From Bacillus methanolicus MGA3 (GTDB taxonomy: Bacteria; Bacillota; Bacilli; Bacillales; Cytobacillaceae): DNA of 64,000 nt. Location: assembly GCF_000724485.1 (NCBI RefSeq), contig NZ_CP007739.1, forward strand, positions 2,650,843 to 2,714,842, given 5' to 3'. The stretch's first letter is position 1, and each line of letters begins with the position of its first letter. The position numbers were made by a program, and so were the translations under genes. Under the pieces are notes generated by a model, which did not search any database, was not told where the DNA came from, and saw only the letters and a program-made list of their open reading frames with translations. This document shows, piece by piece, positions 47,292-57,159 of this stretch.

Positions 47292-48827
47292 ATGAATGTA
47301 CTAGCATTTTGGCTGTTCTTGATTATCGTCGGATTAACACTTGTTATTACGTATTATGCTGCTAAAAAAACGAAAACAACGAGTGATTTTTATACAGCTG
47401 ACAGCAGGTTGACCGGGTGGCAAAACGGTCTTGCCATCGCCGGAGATTATATGTCAGCTGCCTCTTTCCTCGGAATTGCCGGGATGATTGCTCTTACAGG
47501 CTTCGATGGATTTTTTTACAGTATCGGTTTTCTAGTTGCCTACCTTGTTGTCCTGTATTTCGTTGCAGAACCGCTGCGTAATCTTGGCAAATATACGTTG
47601 GCTGATATGATCACAGCCCGTTTCGATAATAAAAAAGTTCGCGGAGTTGCTGCCTTGAATACAATGGCGATTTCCACCTTTTATATGATTGCCCAGCTAG
47701 TCGGAGCTGGTGGACTGATCAAGCTTTTGCTTGGAATTGATTATACTTATTCTGTTCTTATTGTTGGAATTTTGATGACTATTTACGTCGTGTTTGGCGG
47801 AATGACAGCTACAAGCTGGGTGCAAATTATTAAAGCCGTATTATTGATGATTGGTACTTTTATTATTTCCTTGATCGTTTTTTCCAAATTTGATTTTAAT
47901 GTAATGAAAATGTTTACAGAAATGAAATCTGCAACTCCTTTGGGAGAATCGTTCCTTAACCCTGGCAATAAGTTTAAAAACCCCCTCGATATGATATCGC
48001 TCAACCTTGCGCTTGTTTTGGGAACTGCTGGACTGCCGCACATTCTGATCCGTTTCTTTACGGTAAAGGATGCGATTACTGCACGAAAGTCAGTTGTTTA
48101 CGCTACCTGGATCATTGGAATTTTTTATGTGATGACGATTTTCCTAGGATTCGGAGCAGCAGCATTCGTAGGATTTGATAAAATTACCGCTGCCGATGCT
48201 GGTGGAAACATGGCAGCACCGCTATTAGCCAAAGCTATAGGAGGAGATTTCTTATTTGCCTTCATTTCCGCAGTAGCTTTTGCCACTATCCTAGCGGTTG
48301 TTGCAGGTCTTGTTCTTTCTGCTGCATCAGCATTTGCCCATGATTTTTACAGCAATATTATCCGCCGCGGCCAGGCAACGGAAAAAGAACAGGTTGTTGC
48401 GGCTCGCTGGGCATCAATCGGGGTGGCTGTCCTATCCATTTTACTAGCCCTTTTTGCTCAAAAATTGAATGTTGCCTTCCTTGTCGCATTGGCGTTTGCC
48501 GTTGCAGCCAGCGCGAACCTGCCCGTTATTTTGTTTACAATCTTTTGGAGAAGGTTTAACACAGCAGGAGCGGTTACAGGGATGATGTTCGGTTTAATCA
48601 GTTCACTCGTTTTTGTAGCAATCGGTCCAAACGTATGGTCCCCTGAGGTTGGGAAAGCGATTCTTGTGGGCAAGCCTCTTTTCAACCTGGCAAATCCAGG
48701 AATTATCTCGATTCCGGTCGGATTTATCGGAGCGATCATGGGTACCCTGCTTTCCTCGAAAAAAGAAGATGCGAAAAAATTTGATGAAATTTTGGTGAAA
48801 GCAAATACCGGCGTTCATATTCAGTAA
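47292..48827 (+). CDS. sodium/solute symporter, ActP (acetate permease)-like
   Basis: Member of the SSS family, about 13 membrane helices, 511 residues. Signature parts: SDFYTADSRLTGWQNGLAIAGDYMSAASFLG (about 31-61) and the GLPHILIRFFTVKDA segment. Pairing with DUF485 fits monocarboxylate (acetate, propionate or pyruvate) uptake; the B. subtilis relative is YwcA. In the same window acsA and acuABC could use the imported acetate, though the genes are about 37 kb apart. AAAGGGGAAAT lies upstream of the ATG. Confidence 0.88.
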   Translation: MNVLAFWLFLIIVGLTLVITYYAAKKTKTTSDFYTADSRLTGWQNGLAIAGDYMSAASFLGIAGMIALTGFDGFFYSIGFLVAYLVVLYFVAEPLRNLGKYTLADMITARFDNKKVRGVAALNTMAISTFYMIAQLVGAGGLIKLLLGIDYTYSVLIVGILMTIYVVFGGMTATSWVQIIKAVLLMIGTFIISLIVFSKFDFNVMKMFTEMKSATPLGESFLNPGNKFKNPLDMISLNLALVLGTAGLPHILIRFFTVKDAITARKSVVYATWIIGIFYVMTIFLGFGAAAFVGFDKITAADAGGNMAAPLLAKAIGGDFLFAFISAVAFATILAVVAGLVLSAASAFAHDFYSNIIRRGQATEKEQVVAARWASIGVAVLSILLALFAQKLNVAFLVALAFAVAASANLPVILFTIFWRRFNTAGAVTGMMFGLISSLVFVAIGPNVWSPEVGKAILVGKPLFNLANPGIISIPVGFIGAIMGTLLSSKKEDAKKFDEILVKANTGVHIQ

Positions 48828-48832
48828 AGACA

Positions 48833-48868
48833 AAGGATGGAGATTGGAAAAACCTCCATCCTTTTCCT
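48833..48868 (+). terminator. symporter operon terminator
   Basis: AAAGGATGGAG, loop, CTCCATCCTTTT with further T bases; begins 6 nt after the stop. Confidence 0.88.
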
Positions 48869-48918
48869 TTTTTGTTGGAGTGGTGCTATTCAAAAAAGAT
48901 ATTTACCTTTATCCAGAA

Positions 48919-50070
48919 CTATTGTTTACGTTCAGGATCCATCACTTCATCACTATTAAAAAAACGTGCCATAATATCTTTCTGCTGCCGCAACCCTATT
49001 CCATCAATATGCACCCGATCCATCATTGCATATTGGCTTGAAAACGATAAATAAGGATTTGGCCCTACTGAACAAAAGATACTAAACCCATAATCTCTTA
49101 ATGCTTGAAATTTAGGATCTCCCGGCAAAACACTGCTACCAAATGGATAGATGTAGATATTTGTTTTCCCGATCAATGATTCAACTTCTTTTTTCCATCT
49201 CTCCGTATCAGAACGCAAGGTACTCAGGCTTATTTTTCTTGTATTCAAGTGGCCGTAACCATGAGATGCAAATTCCCAGCCATCTTTCTTTAGTTTATCA
49301 ACCACTCTTTTCGCTTCCTCTTTTTCATGAGCATAATTTTTGTTCGTTAATTCATGGGTACGGTATCCCAGTATTCCCTCATAACCTGTTAATGCAATAA
49401 TACCCTTTGCCCCGTTAAATGAAAAATCAGGATGCTCATTCACAAAAGAATTCAGTATCGGAACGATTTCATTGTCTCGAGAGATGATTTCAGCCCCAGT
49501 TTTATCGTTTGAATAGGTAGCAAGTTCCCCGTCTTCATCTATTATTAATTTATACGCATTACCGTTCTCTTTCATATATTGATAGTAATTTAGATCATCA
49601 ACAGAAAGGATTAACGGTTTTTTGTTTTTGGGCAGTTTCAGTTCTTTCTTCGTTAACGTTACTTTTCCATTAATCTTCTGCTCTTGAAAGAGATCAGACA
49701 TTTTAATTAGCACAAAATTTTTGCGGTACAATGAATCTATCATTTTTTTAAATTCTTTAACGGTCACAAAATAATCATCATAACCTTTTGACATCGCATC
49801 CCCATCAAAAGCTAATTTGGGATTAATAATAAGCGGATGAAAAAAGATATGCTCGATTGGTCCGTTGTAAACGACAAGCTCTTCCTTTGGATTTGCTTGC
49901 GGTGGAACCGGTACAGACTTAGGGTGTTCCTTATTATGCTCCGGCTTAGTCACATTGTCAGCATGATCCTCTACTTTGTTGTGGGTAGATACTTCATGAT
50001 GGCTTGAACTGGAGCAGCTGGACAGAGGGATACATAACACTAAAATCAATATCATAAAGCTGTTCTTCAT
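48919..50070 (-). CDS. lipoprotein polysaccharide deacetylase
   Basis: A 383-residue secreted lipoprotein: signal peptide with lipobox LSSC (about residues 16-19; lipidated Cys), an Asn/His/Pro-rich linker, then a NodB-like deacetylase domain. Metal-site remnants include LILSVDDLNYY (the Asp pair; canonical TFDD is SVDD) and FASHGYGHLNT (H-x3-H with SHGYGH). It probably acts on cell-wall glycan or exopolysaccharide at the outer membrane face; the substrate is not known. ATG at 50070 has AGGTG 6 nt upstream. Confidence 0.85.
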   Translation of the reverse strand: MKNSFMILILVLCIPLSSCSSSSHHEVSTHNKVEDHADNVTKPEHNKEHPKSVPVPPQANPKEELVVYNGPIEHIFFHPLIINPKLAFDGDAMSKGYDDYFVTVKEFKKMIDSLYRKNFVLIKMSDLFQEQKINGKVTLTKKELKLPKNKKPLILSVDDLNYYQYMKENGNAYKLIIDEDGELATYSNDKTGAEIISRDNEIVPILNSFVNEHPDFSFNGAKGIIALTGYEGILGYRTHELTNKNYAHEKEEAKRVVDKLKKDGWEFASHGYGHLNTRKISLSTLRSDTERWKKEVESLIGKTNIYIYPFGSSVLPGDPKFQALRDYGFSIFCSVGPNPYLSFSSQYAMMDRVHIDGIGLRQQKDIMARFFNSDEVMDPERKQ

Positions 50071-50219
50071 ACCCATCACCTCACATTTTTAGAAAACATT
50101 TTTTGCTGCAAAAAGGAATTTGACAAGAGTCTATTACTTATTTAACTTTACTCCCGTTCAATAAGCTTTATTCCATTAAATGGACCTTTTATGGAAATAA
50201 GGATAAAATTGAACAAATA

Positions 50220-50257
50220 AAAAAGTCATCTAAAGTAAAAATACTCTAGATGACTTC
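50220..50257 (-). terminator. ytwF terminator
   Basis: AAGTCATCTA and TAGATGACTT with a 14-base loop; on the minus strand a T-run follows. It lies about 50 nt after the rhodanese stop. Confidence 0.8.
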
Positions 50258-50305
50258 TTAGGAAAGAACTTTTTTATTTTAAAACACATCCGCTTTTCAG
50301 TGTAT

Positions 50306-50620
50306 TTACTTAAATTCCAGTTCTCCTGTCCATTCAATCATGCCGCCTACCATATTCCGGACCTTGAATCCTTGATCTTGTAAATAATAGCAAACAATTT
50401 CGCTGCGATGGGCGGCACGGCAAATAATGATGTACTCTTTCTCTTTATCAAAATAATCCAGGTTTTCCGGAATATCGCCCATTCGAATATGCTTTGCACC
50501 TGGAATTATCCCTTGAGCTACTTCATAATCTTCCCTTACATCAACCATTTCTAATTTTTCTCCGGCTTCGAGTTTCTTTTTCAATTCCTCCGGAGTAATG
50601 ATTTCTATTCTTTCGATCAT
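50306..50620 (-). CDS. ytwF: rhodanese-like protein
   Basis: A single rhodanese domain of 104 residues with active-site loop ICRAAHRSEIVC (catalytic Cys near residue 65) and the start MVDVREDYEVAQGIIPGAKH. Sulfur transfer or persulfide handling in the cytoplasm is expected. ATG at 50620 follows AAAGGGTG; a GTG two codons upstream is too close to it. In one direction with the DUF3267 gene, 16 nt apart. Confidence 0.9.
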   Translation of the reverse strand: MIERIEIITPEELKKKLEAGEKLEMVDVREDYEVAQGIIPGAKHIRMGDIPENLDYFDKEKEYIIICRAAHRSEIVCYYLQDQGFKVRNMVGGMIEWTGELEFK

Positions 50621-50636
50621 TATCACCCTTTCTTAC

Positions 50637-51179
50637 TTATTCATAAACAAAAAATTGAGGTTTCACTGGGTGATCCTTCACCAGTGCCTCATCCGGAAAT
50701 TTTCGCAGTTTTATATAATAGGCAAAATCTCCCGCACAGCCGCCAATTAAAAACGCTCCAAGCACTGATAAAAACATGACATTAAAAATAATTCCCAATA
50801 GGAATGGAATAGCCCCTGTAATAAAAAAAGGCAGCATAAGAGCAATCCTCATTTCCTTTACTTTGATCACATTTTTACTTTGAGCATATGCAACGCCTTT
50901 TTTCCAATCAATACCCCAGACAATCTTATTCCAAGGAACTTTTCCGGCATACCGAAAACCTATTATATGCATAATCTCATGTACAATAATACCAATTAAA
51001 AAACAAACAATAAAGAACAGCAAACTGCCAAGTGTAATTTGAAAGTCTGATTTGTTATGAAGAAGTCCATGCATTATAGCTACAATGATGATCAAACCAA
51101 TGGTTAAGGCAAATGAAGCGATTGTTACGGCCAAAACGGAAAAGGTCACGACAGTCTCACGCATATTTTTAATTTCCAC
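50637..51179 (-). CDS. DUF3267 membrane protein with HExxH motif
   Basis: A 180-residue protein with about four membrane helices. The motif VHEIMHIIGFRY (about 66-77) is the HExxH of zinc metalloproteases and lies in a hydrophobic setting, as in DUF3267 members. Intramembrane protease activity is suggested but unproven for the family. Probably co-transcribed with ytwF. Confidence 0.78.
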   Translation of the reverse strand: MEIKNMRETVVTFSVLAVTIASFALTIGLIIIVAIMHGLLHNKSDFQITLGSLLFFIVCFLIGIIVHEIMHIIGFRYAGKVPWNKIVWGIDWKKGVAYAQSKNVIKVKEMRIALMLPFFITGAIPFLLGIIFNVMFLSVLGAFLIGGCAGDFAYYIKLRKFPDEALVKDHPVKPQFFVYE

Positions 51180-51242
51180 TTTATCCCCCTGTTCATCTGT
51201 TTCCTTAAAAGACTATACGAAAAAAATTTCTGATTTGTTCCA

Positions 51243-51274
51243 AAAAAAATCCCCCGTATTTGAAACCGGGGGAT
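51243..51274 (-). terminator. leuS terminator
   Basis: Minus strand ATCCCCCG, loop, CGGGGGAT and a run of eight T, right after the leuS stop. Confidence 0.9.
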
Positions 51275-51281
51275 GAATATC

Positions 51282-53699
51282 TTAATTTGCGACAATATTT
51301 ACCAGTTTTCCTGGTACAGCAATTACTTTGCGAATGGTTTTTCCATCAATTTGTTCTTTTATTTTATCATCGTTCATCGCTATTTGTTCTAATGATTCTT
51401 TCGTTGCATCAGCAGGTACTAAAAGTTTTGCCCTTACTTTTCCATTTACTTGGACAACGATTTCAATTTCATCATCCACAAGCTTTGCTTCATCATATGC
51501 AGGCCAAGCTTCATAAGCAATCGTACCGCTGTGGCCAAGCTTTTCCCAAAGCTCTTCAGCAATATGCGGACATATTGGAGAAAGCAATTTCACAAAACCT
51601 TCCATATAAGCTTTCGGAAGAACGTCAGCTTTGTAAGCTTCGTTAATAAATACCATTAATTGAGAAATCGCAGTATTAAAGCGCAAGCCTTCAAAGTCTT
51701 CCGTCACTTTTTTAACTGTTTGATGGTAAACTTTTTCAAGAGAATTAACATTTTGTGTTTCTTGAATTTTTGGATTGAGCGACCCGTCTTCTTCTACGAA
51801 CAAGCGCCATACACGGTCAAGGAAACGGCGGGCACCATCCAATCCGTTCGTTGACCAGGCTTTAGAAGCGTCAAGCGGACCCATAAACATTTCATATAAA
51901 CGGAGTGTATCAGCCCCGTGGCTTTCTACAATATCGTCCGGGTTGACAACATTCCCTCTTGATTTGCTCATTTTTTCATTATTTTCACCAAGAATCATAC
52001 CTTGGTTATACAGCTTTTGGAATGGCTCTTTTGTTGGAACAACTCCAATATCATATAAAAATTTATGCCAGAAGCGTGCATATAGAAGATGAAGGACAGC
52101 GTGTTCTGCACCGCCGATGTAAATGTCAACCGGTAGCCATTCTTTGAGCTTTTCAGGATCTGCTAACGCATTTTCGTTCCTTGGGTCAATATAACGTAAA
52201 TAGTACCAGCAGCTTCCTGCCCATTGCGGCATTGTATTTGTTTCACGACGGCCTTTCTTTCCTGTCACTGGGTCAACAACATTTACCCATTCTTCGATGT
52301 TAGCGAGAGGCGATTCACCGGTGCCTGACGGTTTAATTTCTGTTGTTTTTGGAAGAGTTAGCGGCAGCTCTTCTTCCGGAACAGCCGTCATGGTGCCGTC
52401 TTCCCAATGAATGATAGGAATTGGCTCACCCCAATATCGCTGGCGGCTGAACAGCCAATCACGAAGGCGGTATGTTACCTTCTTTGTACCGATTCCTTTT
52501 TCCTCAAGCCAGCTAATCATTTTATTGATTGCTTCTTCCTTATTTAGACCGTTAAGGAATCCTGAGTTTATATGCTCTCCGTCTCCGGTATATGCTTCCT
52601 TCTCAATATTTCCGCCTGCAACTACTTCTTTAATTGGAAGACCAAATTTTTTCGCAAATTCATAATCCCGCTCATCGTGGGCAGGCACTGCCATAATCGC
52701 ACCTGTTCCATAGCTGGCGAGTACATAATCCGCAATCCAGATCGGCATTTTCTCGCCGTTAGCCGGATTGATTGCGTAAGCACCAGTAAATACTCCTGTT
52801 TTTTCCTTTGATAAATCAGTTCGCTCAAGATCGCTTTTGCTTTTGATTTGATCAATATACTTTTCAACTGCATCACGTTGTGAATCAGTTGTAATTTCTT
52901 TTACTAATGAGTGCTCAGGAGCAAGCACAGCGTAAGTTGCCCCAAATAGGGTATCAGGGCGTGTTGTAAATACAGTAAATGTGCCATCATGGCCTTCTAG
53001 ATGAAAAGTAATTTCTGCACCTTCAGAACGGCCGATCCAGTTGCGCTGCATTTCTTTAATGCTTTCCGGCCAATCTAATTCTTCTAAATCTTCTAGCAAG
53101 CGGTCAGCATAAGCAGTAATTTTCAGCATCCACTGTTTCATCGGACGGCGTTCAACCGGATGGCCGCCGCGCTCACTTTTCCCATCAATAACTTCCTCAT
53201 TTGCCAAAACAGTTCCAAGAGCAGGGCACCAGTTAACAGGAACTTCATCAATATAAGCAAGCCCTTTTTCATAAAGTTTTAGAAAAATCCATTGTGTCCA
53301 TTTATAATAGTCCGGATCAGTTGTATTTATTTCACGATCCCAATCATATGAAAATCCAAGCGATTTAATTTGGCGACGGAAATTTTCAATATTGTGTTTC
53401 GTGAATTCTGCCGGATCATTTCCCGTATCAAGGGCATACTGTTCAGCAGGCAATCCGAATGCATCCCATCCCATCGGGTGAAGGACATTGTATCCCTGCA
53501 TCCGCTTCATGCGCGACAAAATATCTGTAGCGGTATATCCTTCTGGATGGCCTACATGAAGCCCGGCACCTGAAGGATATGGAAACATATCGAGGGCATA
53601 AAATTTCCTTTTTCCTTTATCTTCGCTTGTTTTAAATGTTTTATTTTCTTCCCAATATTTCTGCCATTTCTTTTCAATTTCCTGATGATTAAAGCTCAT
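51282..53699 (-). CDS. leuS: leucyl-tRNA synthetase
   Basis: 805-residue class I synthetase. HIGH motif in [17 protein letters not shown] near 40-56, a CP1 editing domain (about 220-415; includes [12 protein letters not shown]), KMSKS in [11 protein letters not shown] near 574-584 and an anticodon-binding C-terminus. ATG at 53699 has AGGAGG 7-8 nt upstream; an ATG two codons earlier overlaps the site. Regulated by the T-box leader below. Confidence 0.98.
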   Translation of the reverse strand: MSFNHQEIEKKWQKYWEENKTFKTSEDKGKRKFYALDMFPYPSGAGLHVGHPEGYTATDILSRMKRMQGYNVLHPMGWDAFGLPAEQYALDTGNDPAEFTKHNIENFRRQIKSLGFSYDWDREINTTDPDYYKWTQWIFLKLYEKGLAYIDEVPVNWCPALGTVLANEEVIDGKSERGGHPVERRPMKQWMLKITAYADRLLEDLEELDWPESIKEMQRNWIGRSEGAEITFHLEGHDGTFTVFTTRPDTLFGATYAVLAPEHSLVKEITTDSQRDAVEKYIDQIKSKSDLERTDLSKEKTGVFTGAYAINPANGEKMPIWIADYVLASYGTGAIMAVPAHDERDYEFAKKFGLPIKEVVAGGNIEKEAYTGDGEHINSGFLNGLNKEEAINKMISWLEEKGIGTKKVTYRLRDWLFSRQRYWGEPIPIIHWEDGTMTAVPEEELPLTLPKTTEIKPSGTGESPLANIEEWVNVVDPVTGKKGRRETNTMPQWAGSCWYYLRYIDPRNENALADPEKLKEWLPVDIYIGGAEHAVLHLLYARFWHKFLYDIGVVPTKEPFQKLYNQGMILGENNEKMSKSRGNVVNPDDIVESHGADTLRLYEMFMGPLDASKAWSTNGLDGARRFLDRVWRLFVEEDGSLNPKIQETQNVNSLEKVYHQTVKKVTEDFEGLRFNTAISQLMVFINEAYKADVLPKAYMEGFVKLLSPICPHIAEELWEKLGHSGTIAYEAWPAYDEAKLVDDEIEIVVQVNGKVRAKLLVPADATKESLEQIAMNDDKIKEQIDGKTIRKVIAVPGKLVNIVAN

Positions 53700-53814
53700 T
53701 GTCATTCCTCCTGTTTACAGAATTATAATATCACTTCATTACGGTGAAATCTTTAAAATTTGCTTTGTTAAGTAAGAGCACAACATTGTTTACCAACAAT
53801 TTACAAGACCTATA

Positions 53815-54060
53815 AATATAAAAAACCTCTCATCCCAATAAGGGACGAGAGGATTATGTATAATTCTCCCGCGGTACCACCCACATTAGTGTGCATTACA
53901 CACACTCACTTCATTATCCTTAACGCGGAAAACGGCAAGCATTACTTGATATTTCACACTTGCAACTCAAAGGCGAGTTCATGATGTGCCCGGAAGGCTT
54001 GCACCAACCGCCAACTCTCTTAAACGGGCGAGTCCACCATTACTACTCCTTTTCATAGTC
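53815..54060 (-). ncRNA. T-box riboswitch leader of leuS
   Basis: The core GGTGGTACCGCGG is the complement of 53870-53881. The terminator follows as CCTCTC-TCCC and GGGA-GAGAGG arms with a T-run (53821-53852). The specifier region holds GAACTCGCC, so CUC (complement of 53975-53977), a leucine codon, is the likely specifier. Stem I runs to about 54060. Confidence 0.93.
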
Positions 54061-54092
54061 TTTTCTATATCAACTATAGTGCTATTGTAATA

Positions 54093-54136
54093 AAATTCCC
54101 TTCAGGATGCAAGTTTGCCTGCCCTGAAGGGAATTT
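54093..54136 (-). terminator. terminator of the MFS transporter gene
   Basis: AAATTCCCTTCAGG and CCTGAAGGGAATTT form a perfect 14-bp stem around a 16-base loop, about 75 nt after the MFS stop and directly before the leuS leader. Confidence 0.8.
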
Positions 54137-54209
54137 CAATAGTTATTATATTATTAATGTGTAGAAAAAGTATCAGGGACTCTTCAAAGACATTTATAGT
54201 GCTTGAAAT

Positions 54210-55397
54210 TTAAGAAGCATGCACCGTAAGCCTTTTAGCTTCTTTCAATTTCCGGTCATAGATCATTGTTGTAATAATCGCTAAAATCAATAGGCCGATC
54301 ATTACAGTAAAAAGCATAGACATGCCCAATGAATCCACTAAAATTCCGCCAAGCAGAGGCCCCAACATTCTTCCCCCCGTTGCCGTACTGTTCACGACTC
54401 CTTGGTAAAAGCCTTCCTTCCCTTTTGGCGCAAGCTGATCAGCTATCGTTGGAACTGCCGGCCAGACAAGCATTTCCCCGATTGTTAAAATGATCATCGC
54501 TGCCGAAAACATAATAAATTGCTCAGCACTTGAGGCGACCAAAAATGAAAGAATGAAAATCACCATTCCAACAATCATTTGTGACTTTAATGATGTAATA
54601 AAACGTTTCACAACTTGACTGATCACTGGCTGCCCGATGACAATCAAGGCTCCGTTAATTGTCCAAAGCAGACTGTACTGGTAAAGTGAAATATTTATTT
54701 CCTGAGTATAGGCAGCAATTGTTGACATCCATTGCACATATCCTACCCAGCAAAGCAAATACCCTGCACAAAGAGTGAGTAGGGCATACCATTTTGTTTT
54801 ACTTTGAATTTGGCTGTTTTCCTGCAATATCGACGTTTGCTTCCCTGAAAGAGTCTTAATTCCACGGTAGCCAAATAAGGCGATGATCAGGAAAATAACA
54901 AACATCATGGCATTCGCGAAGAAGATTAGTTGAAATGAATAGGAAGCGACCATCCCACCAAGTGCGGAACCTATGGCTACCCCAATATTTTGGGCAACGT
55001 ATATCGCATTAAAAGCCTTTCTGCCCCCTTCTTTCCAAACAGCCCCAGCCATCGCATACATGGAAGGGAAAACAATTCCTGAACCAATTCCAACTGTTGT
55101 TAAAAATACGGCATAAGGGATCCAACTATGCCAGATCGTTAACCCTATCAGGGATAAAACGTTGATCGAAACTCCTATAATAATCGATTTGTAGCCGCCA
55201 ATCTTATCAAAAAGATTGCCTCCAAACAGATTTCCTGCCACACTTGCTGCAGAATTCAACATCAAGACTATTCCGGCTACTGACAAAGATTTACCTAAAT
55301 GATCATGGATATAGATAGTGTTTAAAGGCCATAAAAAAGAAGAGCCTGTAACATTCACTGCCATTCCAATCACCAGAAGCCATAAGGCACGAGGCAT
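54210..55397 (-). CDS. yttB: major facilitator superfamily transporter
   Basis: A 395-residue, 12-helix MFS protein. The A-like motif FGGNLFDKIGGYKSIIIG lies in the loop between helices 2 and 3. Looks like a drug/metabolite antiporter of the DHA1 type; the substrate is unknown. Position beside leuS and ytqA is that of B. subtilis yttB. Alone on the minus strand with its own terminator. Confidence 0.82.
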   Translation of the reverse strand: MPRALWLLVIGMAVNVTGSSFLWPLNTIYIHDHLGKSLSVAGIVLMLNSAASVAGNLFGGNLFDKIGGYKSIIIGVSINVLSLIGLTIWHSWIPYAVFLTTVGIGSGIVFPSMYAMAGAVWKEGGRKAFNAIYVAQNIGVAIGSALGGMVASYSFQLIFFANAMMFVIFLIIALFGYRGIKTLSGKQTSILQENSQIQSKTKWYALLTLCAGYLLCWVGYVQWMSTIAAYTQEINISLYQYSLLWTINGALIVIGQPVISQVVKRFITSLKSQMIVGMVIFILSFLVASSAEQFIMFSAAMIILTIGEMLVWPAVPTIADQLAPKGKEGFYQGVVNSTATGGRMLGPLLGGILVDSLGMSMLFTVMIGLLILAIITTMIYDRKLKEAKRLTVHAS

Positions 55398-55518
55398 GAA
55401 GAACGCTCCTTTGCTATTGTGTTTATATTTCGTGTTCCAAAATAATTTTATTTCTTTTTAAAAAACAGTTCAATTAATATTTTTTACCCGGGGAATGAAG
55501 TAAATACTTTTTACGAGT

Positions 55519-55546
55519 AAAGCCCGCCATAAAGGCGGGCTGTTTT
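55519..55546 (-). terminator. terminator of the 59-residue gene
   Basis: AGCCCGCC-ATAAA-GGCGGGCT, perfect 8-bp GC-rich stem; T-rich after it on the minus strand. Confidence 0.8.
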
Positions 55547-55724
55547 ATGAAGACTGTTCCGGTTCAGGATGAAATTTTGATTTGACGGGTTGACCTCCGC
55601 TTTTTTCATAATTTTGCTTCGATTGTTTTATCGGATCAAAGTCTTTTCCAAGTTCTAGGTCTTGATTGTTCAAGCCATTTCTCGTTTTCTGTTCGGGATT
55701 ATTTTGTTTCGTACGTTTTTTCAT
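55545..55724 (-). CDS. small hydrophilic protein, unknown
   Basis: A 59-residue frame: MKKRTKQNNPEQKTRNGLNN at the start, SGGQPVKSKFHPEPEQSS at the end. Rich in Lys, Gln and Asn and without hydrophobic stretches, like minor small acid-soluble spore proteins, though I cannot match it to a named one. GAGGAG lies 10 nt before the ATG, and a strong terminator follows. It overlaps the end of ytzC by 26 nt in another frame, so the two genes are probably translated from one mRNA. Confidence 0.65.
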   Translation of the reverse strand: MKKRTKQNNPEQKTRNGLNNQDLELGKDFDPIKQSKQNYEKSGGQPVKSKFHPEPEQSS

Positions 55725-55998
55725 GAAGCGGATGCTCCTCTCTTAGAAGAATCATATCGTTTTGCAGCTGTTGAAGCTGCAGCCTTTTTCGGTGAAGCTG
55801 TTCACGCTGCTGGGAATTTGCACTATGTGCAAGGTGTGTCAAATCGTTATAAGTTGTTTCCAATTGCTGCAATGCAGCTGTATAACCATCTTTGTCAAAA
55901 TGCTGTTGTTTCTGGCCATCTTCGTAATGTTTTTGAGCTAATCGGATTGTATCCTCGCATTGCTGAAGAAATCCTTCAACGGATTCACGTGTAGCCAT
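55699..55998 (-). CDS. ytzC: DUF2524 protein YtzC
   Basis: 99 residues, helical and Gln-rich; start MATRESVEGFLQQCEDTIRL and the conserved tail NSQQREQLHRKRLQLQQLQN match B. subtilis YtzC. Function unknown. AGGAGG stands 7 nt before the ATG. A coiled coil is likely over residues 60-90. Confidence 0.85.
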   Translation of the reverse strand: MATRESVEGFLQQCEDTIRLAQKHYEDGQKQQHFDKDGYTAALQQLETTYNDLTHLAHSANSQQREQLHRKRLQLQQLQNDMILLREEHPLHEKTYETK

Positions 55999-56193
55999 GA
56001 TCGGTCCTCCTATAAATTATGCCATTATTGAAGCACTCGCTTCATCTCTTATTTTGTTCAGCTCCCCTTTTATTAAAACTGAACAACTTCGAGAATTACT
56101 GCCAATTCACTTGCAAGAATTTCATTTGGATAATTAATTTCTTCATGTTAAAATTTTTTTTATGTTAACTAAAGATAGCGAGAGGTGTCTGAT

Positions 56194-57156
56194 TTGAGTC
56201 AGAATAACCCATTTCCATATGCGAATGACGATAAACGTTACCATACATGGAATTACCATTTACGCCAAGTTTTTGGCCATAAAGTTTTTAAAGTGGCTTT
56301 AGACGGAGGATTTGATTGCCCTAATCGCGACGGGACTGTAGCTTACGGAGGCTGCACATTCTGCAGTGCTGCCGGATCCGGTGATTTTGCGGGAAACCGT
56401 GCAGATGAACTGGAAACCCAGTTCTTGAAAATTAAGGAAAAAATGCATCGAAAATGGAAAGACGGCAAATATTTGGCTTACTTCCAGGCATTCACAAATA
56501 CCCATGCACCTGTGGAAATTTTAAGGGAAAAATATGAAACCGTATTAAAGCAAGAAGGAGTCGTCGGACTTTCGATTGCAACAAGACCTGACTGCCTTCC
56601 GGATGATGTTGTCGACTACTTGGCTGAGCTTAACGAGCGGACATATTTATGGGTAGAGCTCGGTCTTCAAACAGTTCATGAGCGCACTGCTATTTTGATT
56701 AACCGGGCCCACGATTATCAATGTTATGTCGAGGGAGTCAATAAACTTCGAAAACACGGAATCCGTGTTTGCTCGCATATCATTAACGGTTTACCGCTTG
56801 AAACTCCGGAAATGATGATAGAAACAGCGCGCGAAGTAGCAAAGCTGGATGTTCAGGGAATCAAAATTCATTTGCTTCATCTGTTAAAAGGCACTCCGAT
56901 GGTAAAACAATATGAAAAAGGGATGCTTGAATTTCTCTCTTTTGAAGACTATGTTAACTTAGTATGTGACCAGTTGGAGATTTTACCGCCTGAAATGATT
57001 ATTCATCGAATTACGGGAGACGGACCGATTGATTTAATGATCGGACCAATGTGGAGCGTTAATAAATGGGAAGTTTTAAATGCAATTGATGATGAGCTGA
57101 AACGCCGGAACAGCTGGCAGGGCAAATATTACAAAAAAAGTTTGGTGGAGGCTTAA
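56194..57156 (+). CDS. ytqA: radical SAM protein YtqA (tRNA wobble uridine modification)
   Basis: 320-residue radical SAM enzyme with the cluster cysteines in FDCPNRDGTVAYGGCTFCSA near 37-56. I recall that YtqA (MnmL) and its neighbour YtqB (MnmM) act together in mnm5s2U34 formation in Bacillus tRNAs. TTG at 56194 (MSQNNPFPYAND) is chosen because AGAGGTG precedes it and the homologue starts there; an upstream GTG is part of the ribosome site. ytqB follows after 3 nt. Confidence 0.9.
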   Translation: MSQNNPFPYANDDKRYHTWNYHLRQVFGHKVFKVALDGGFDCPNRDGTVAYGGCTFCSAAGSGDFAGNRADELETQFLKIKEKMHRKWKDGKYLAYFQAFTNTHAPVEILREKYETVLKQEGVVGLSIATRPDCLPDDVVDYLAELNERTYLWVELGLQTVHERTAILINRAHDYQCYVEGVNKLRKHGIRVCSHIINGLPLETPEMMIETAREVAKLDVQGIKIHLLHLLKGTPMVKQYEKGMLEFLSFEDYVNLVCDQLEILPPEMIIHRITGDGPIDLMIGPMWSVNKWEVLNAIDDELKRRNSWQGKYYKKSLVEA

Positions 57157-57159
57157 AGC

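Noticed and set aside
48919..50070. Spore-specific deacetylase (PdaA-type)
   Set aside because: Lipobox and linker indicate a lipoprotein, and the sequence does not show PdaA-specific features; named only by domain.
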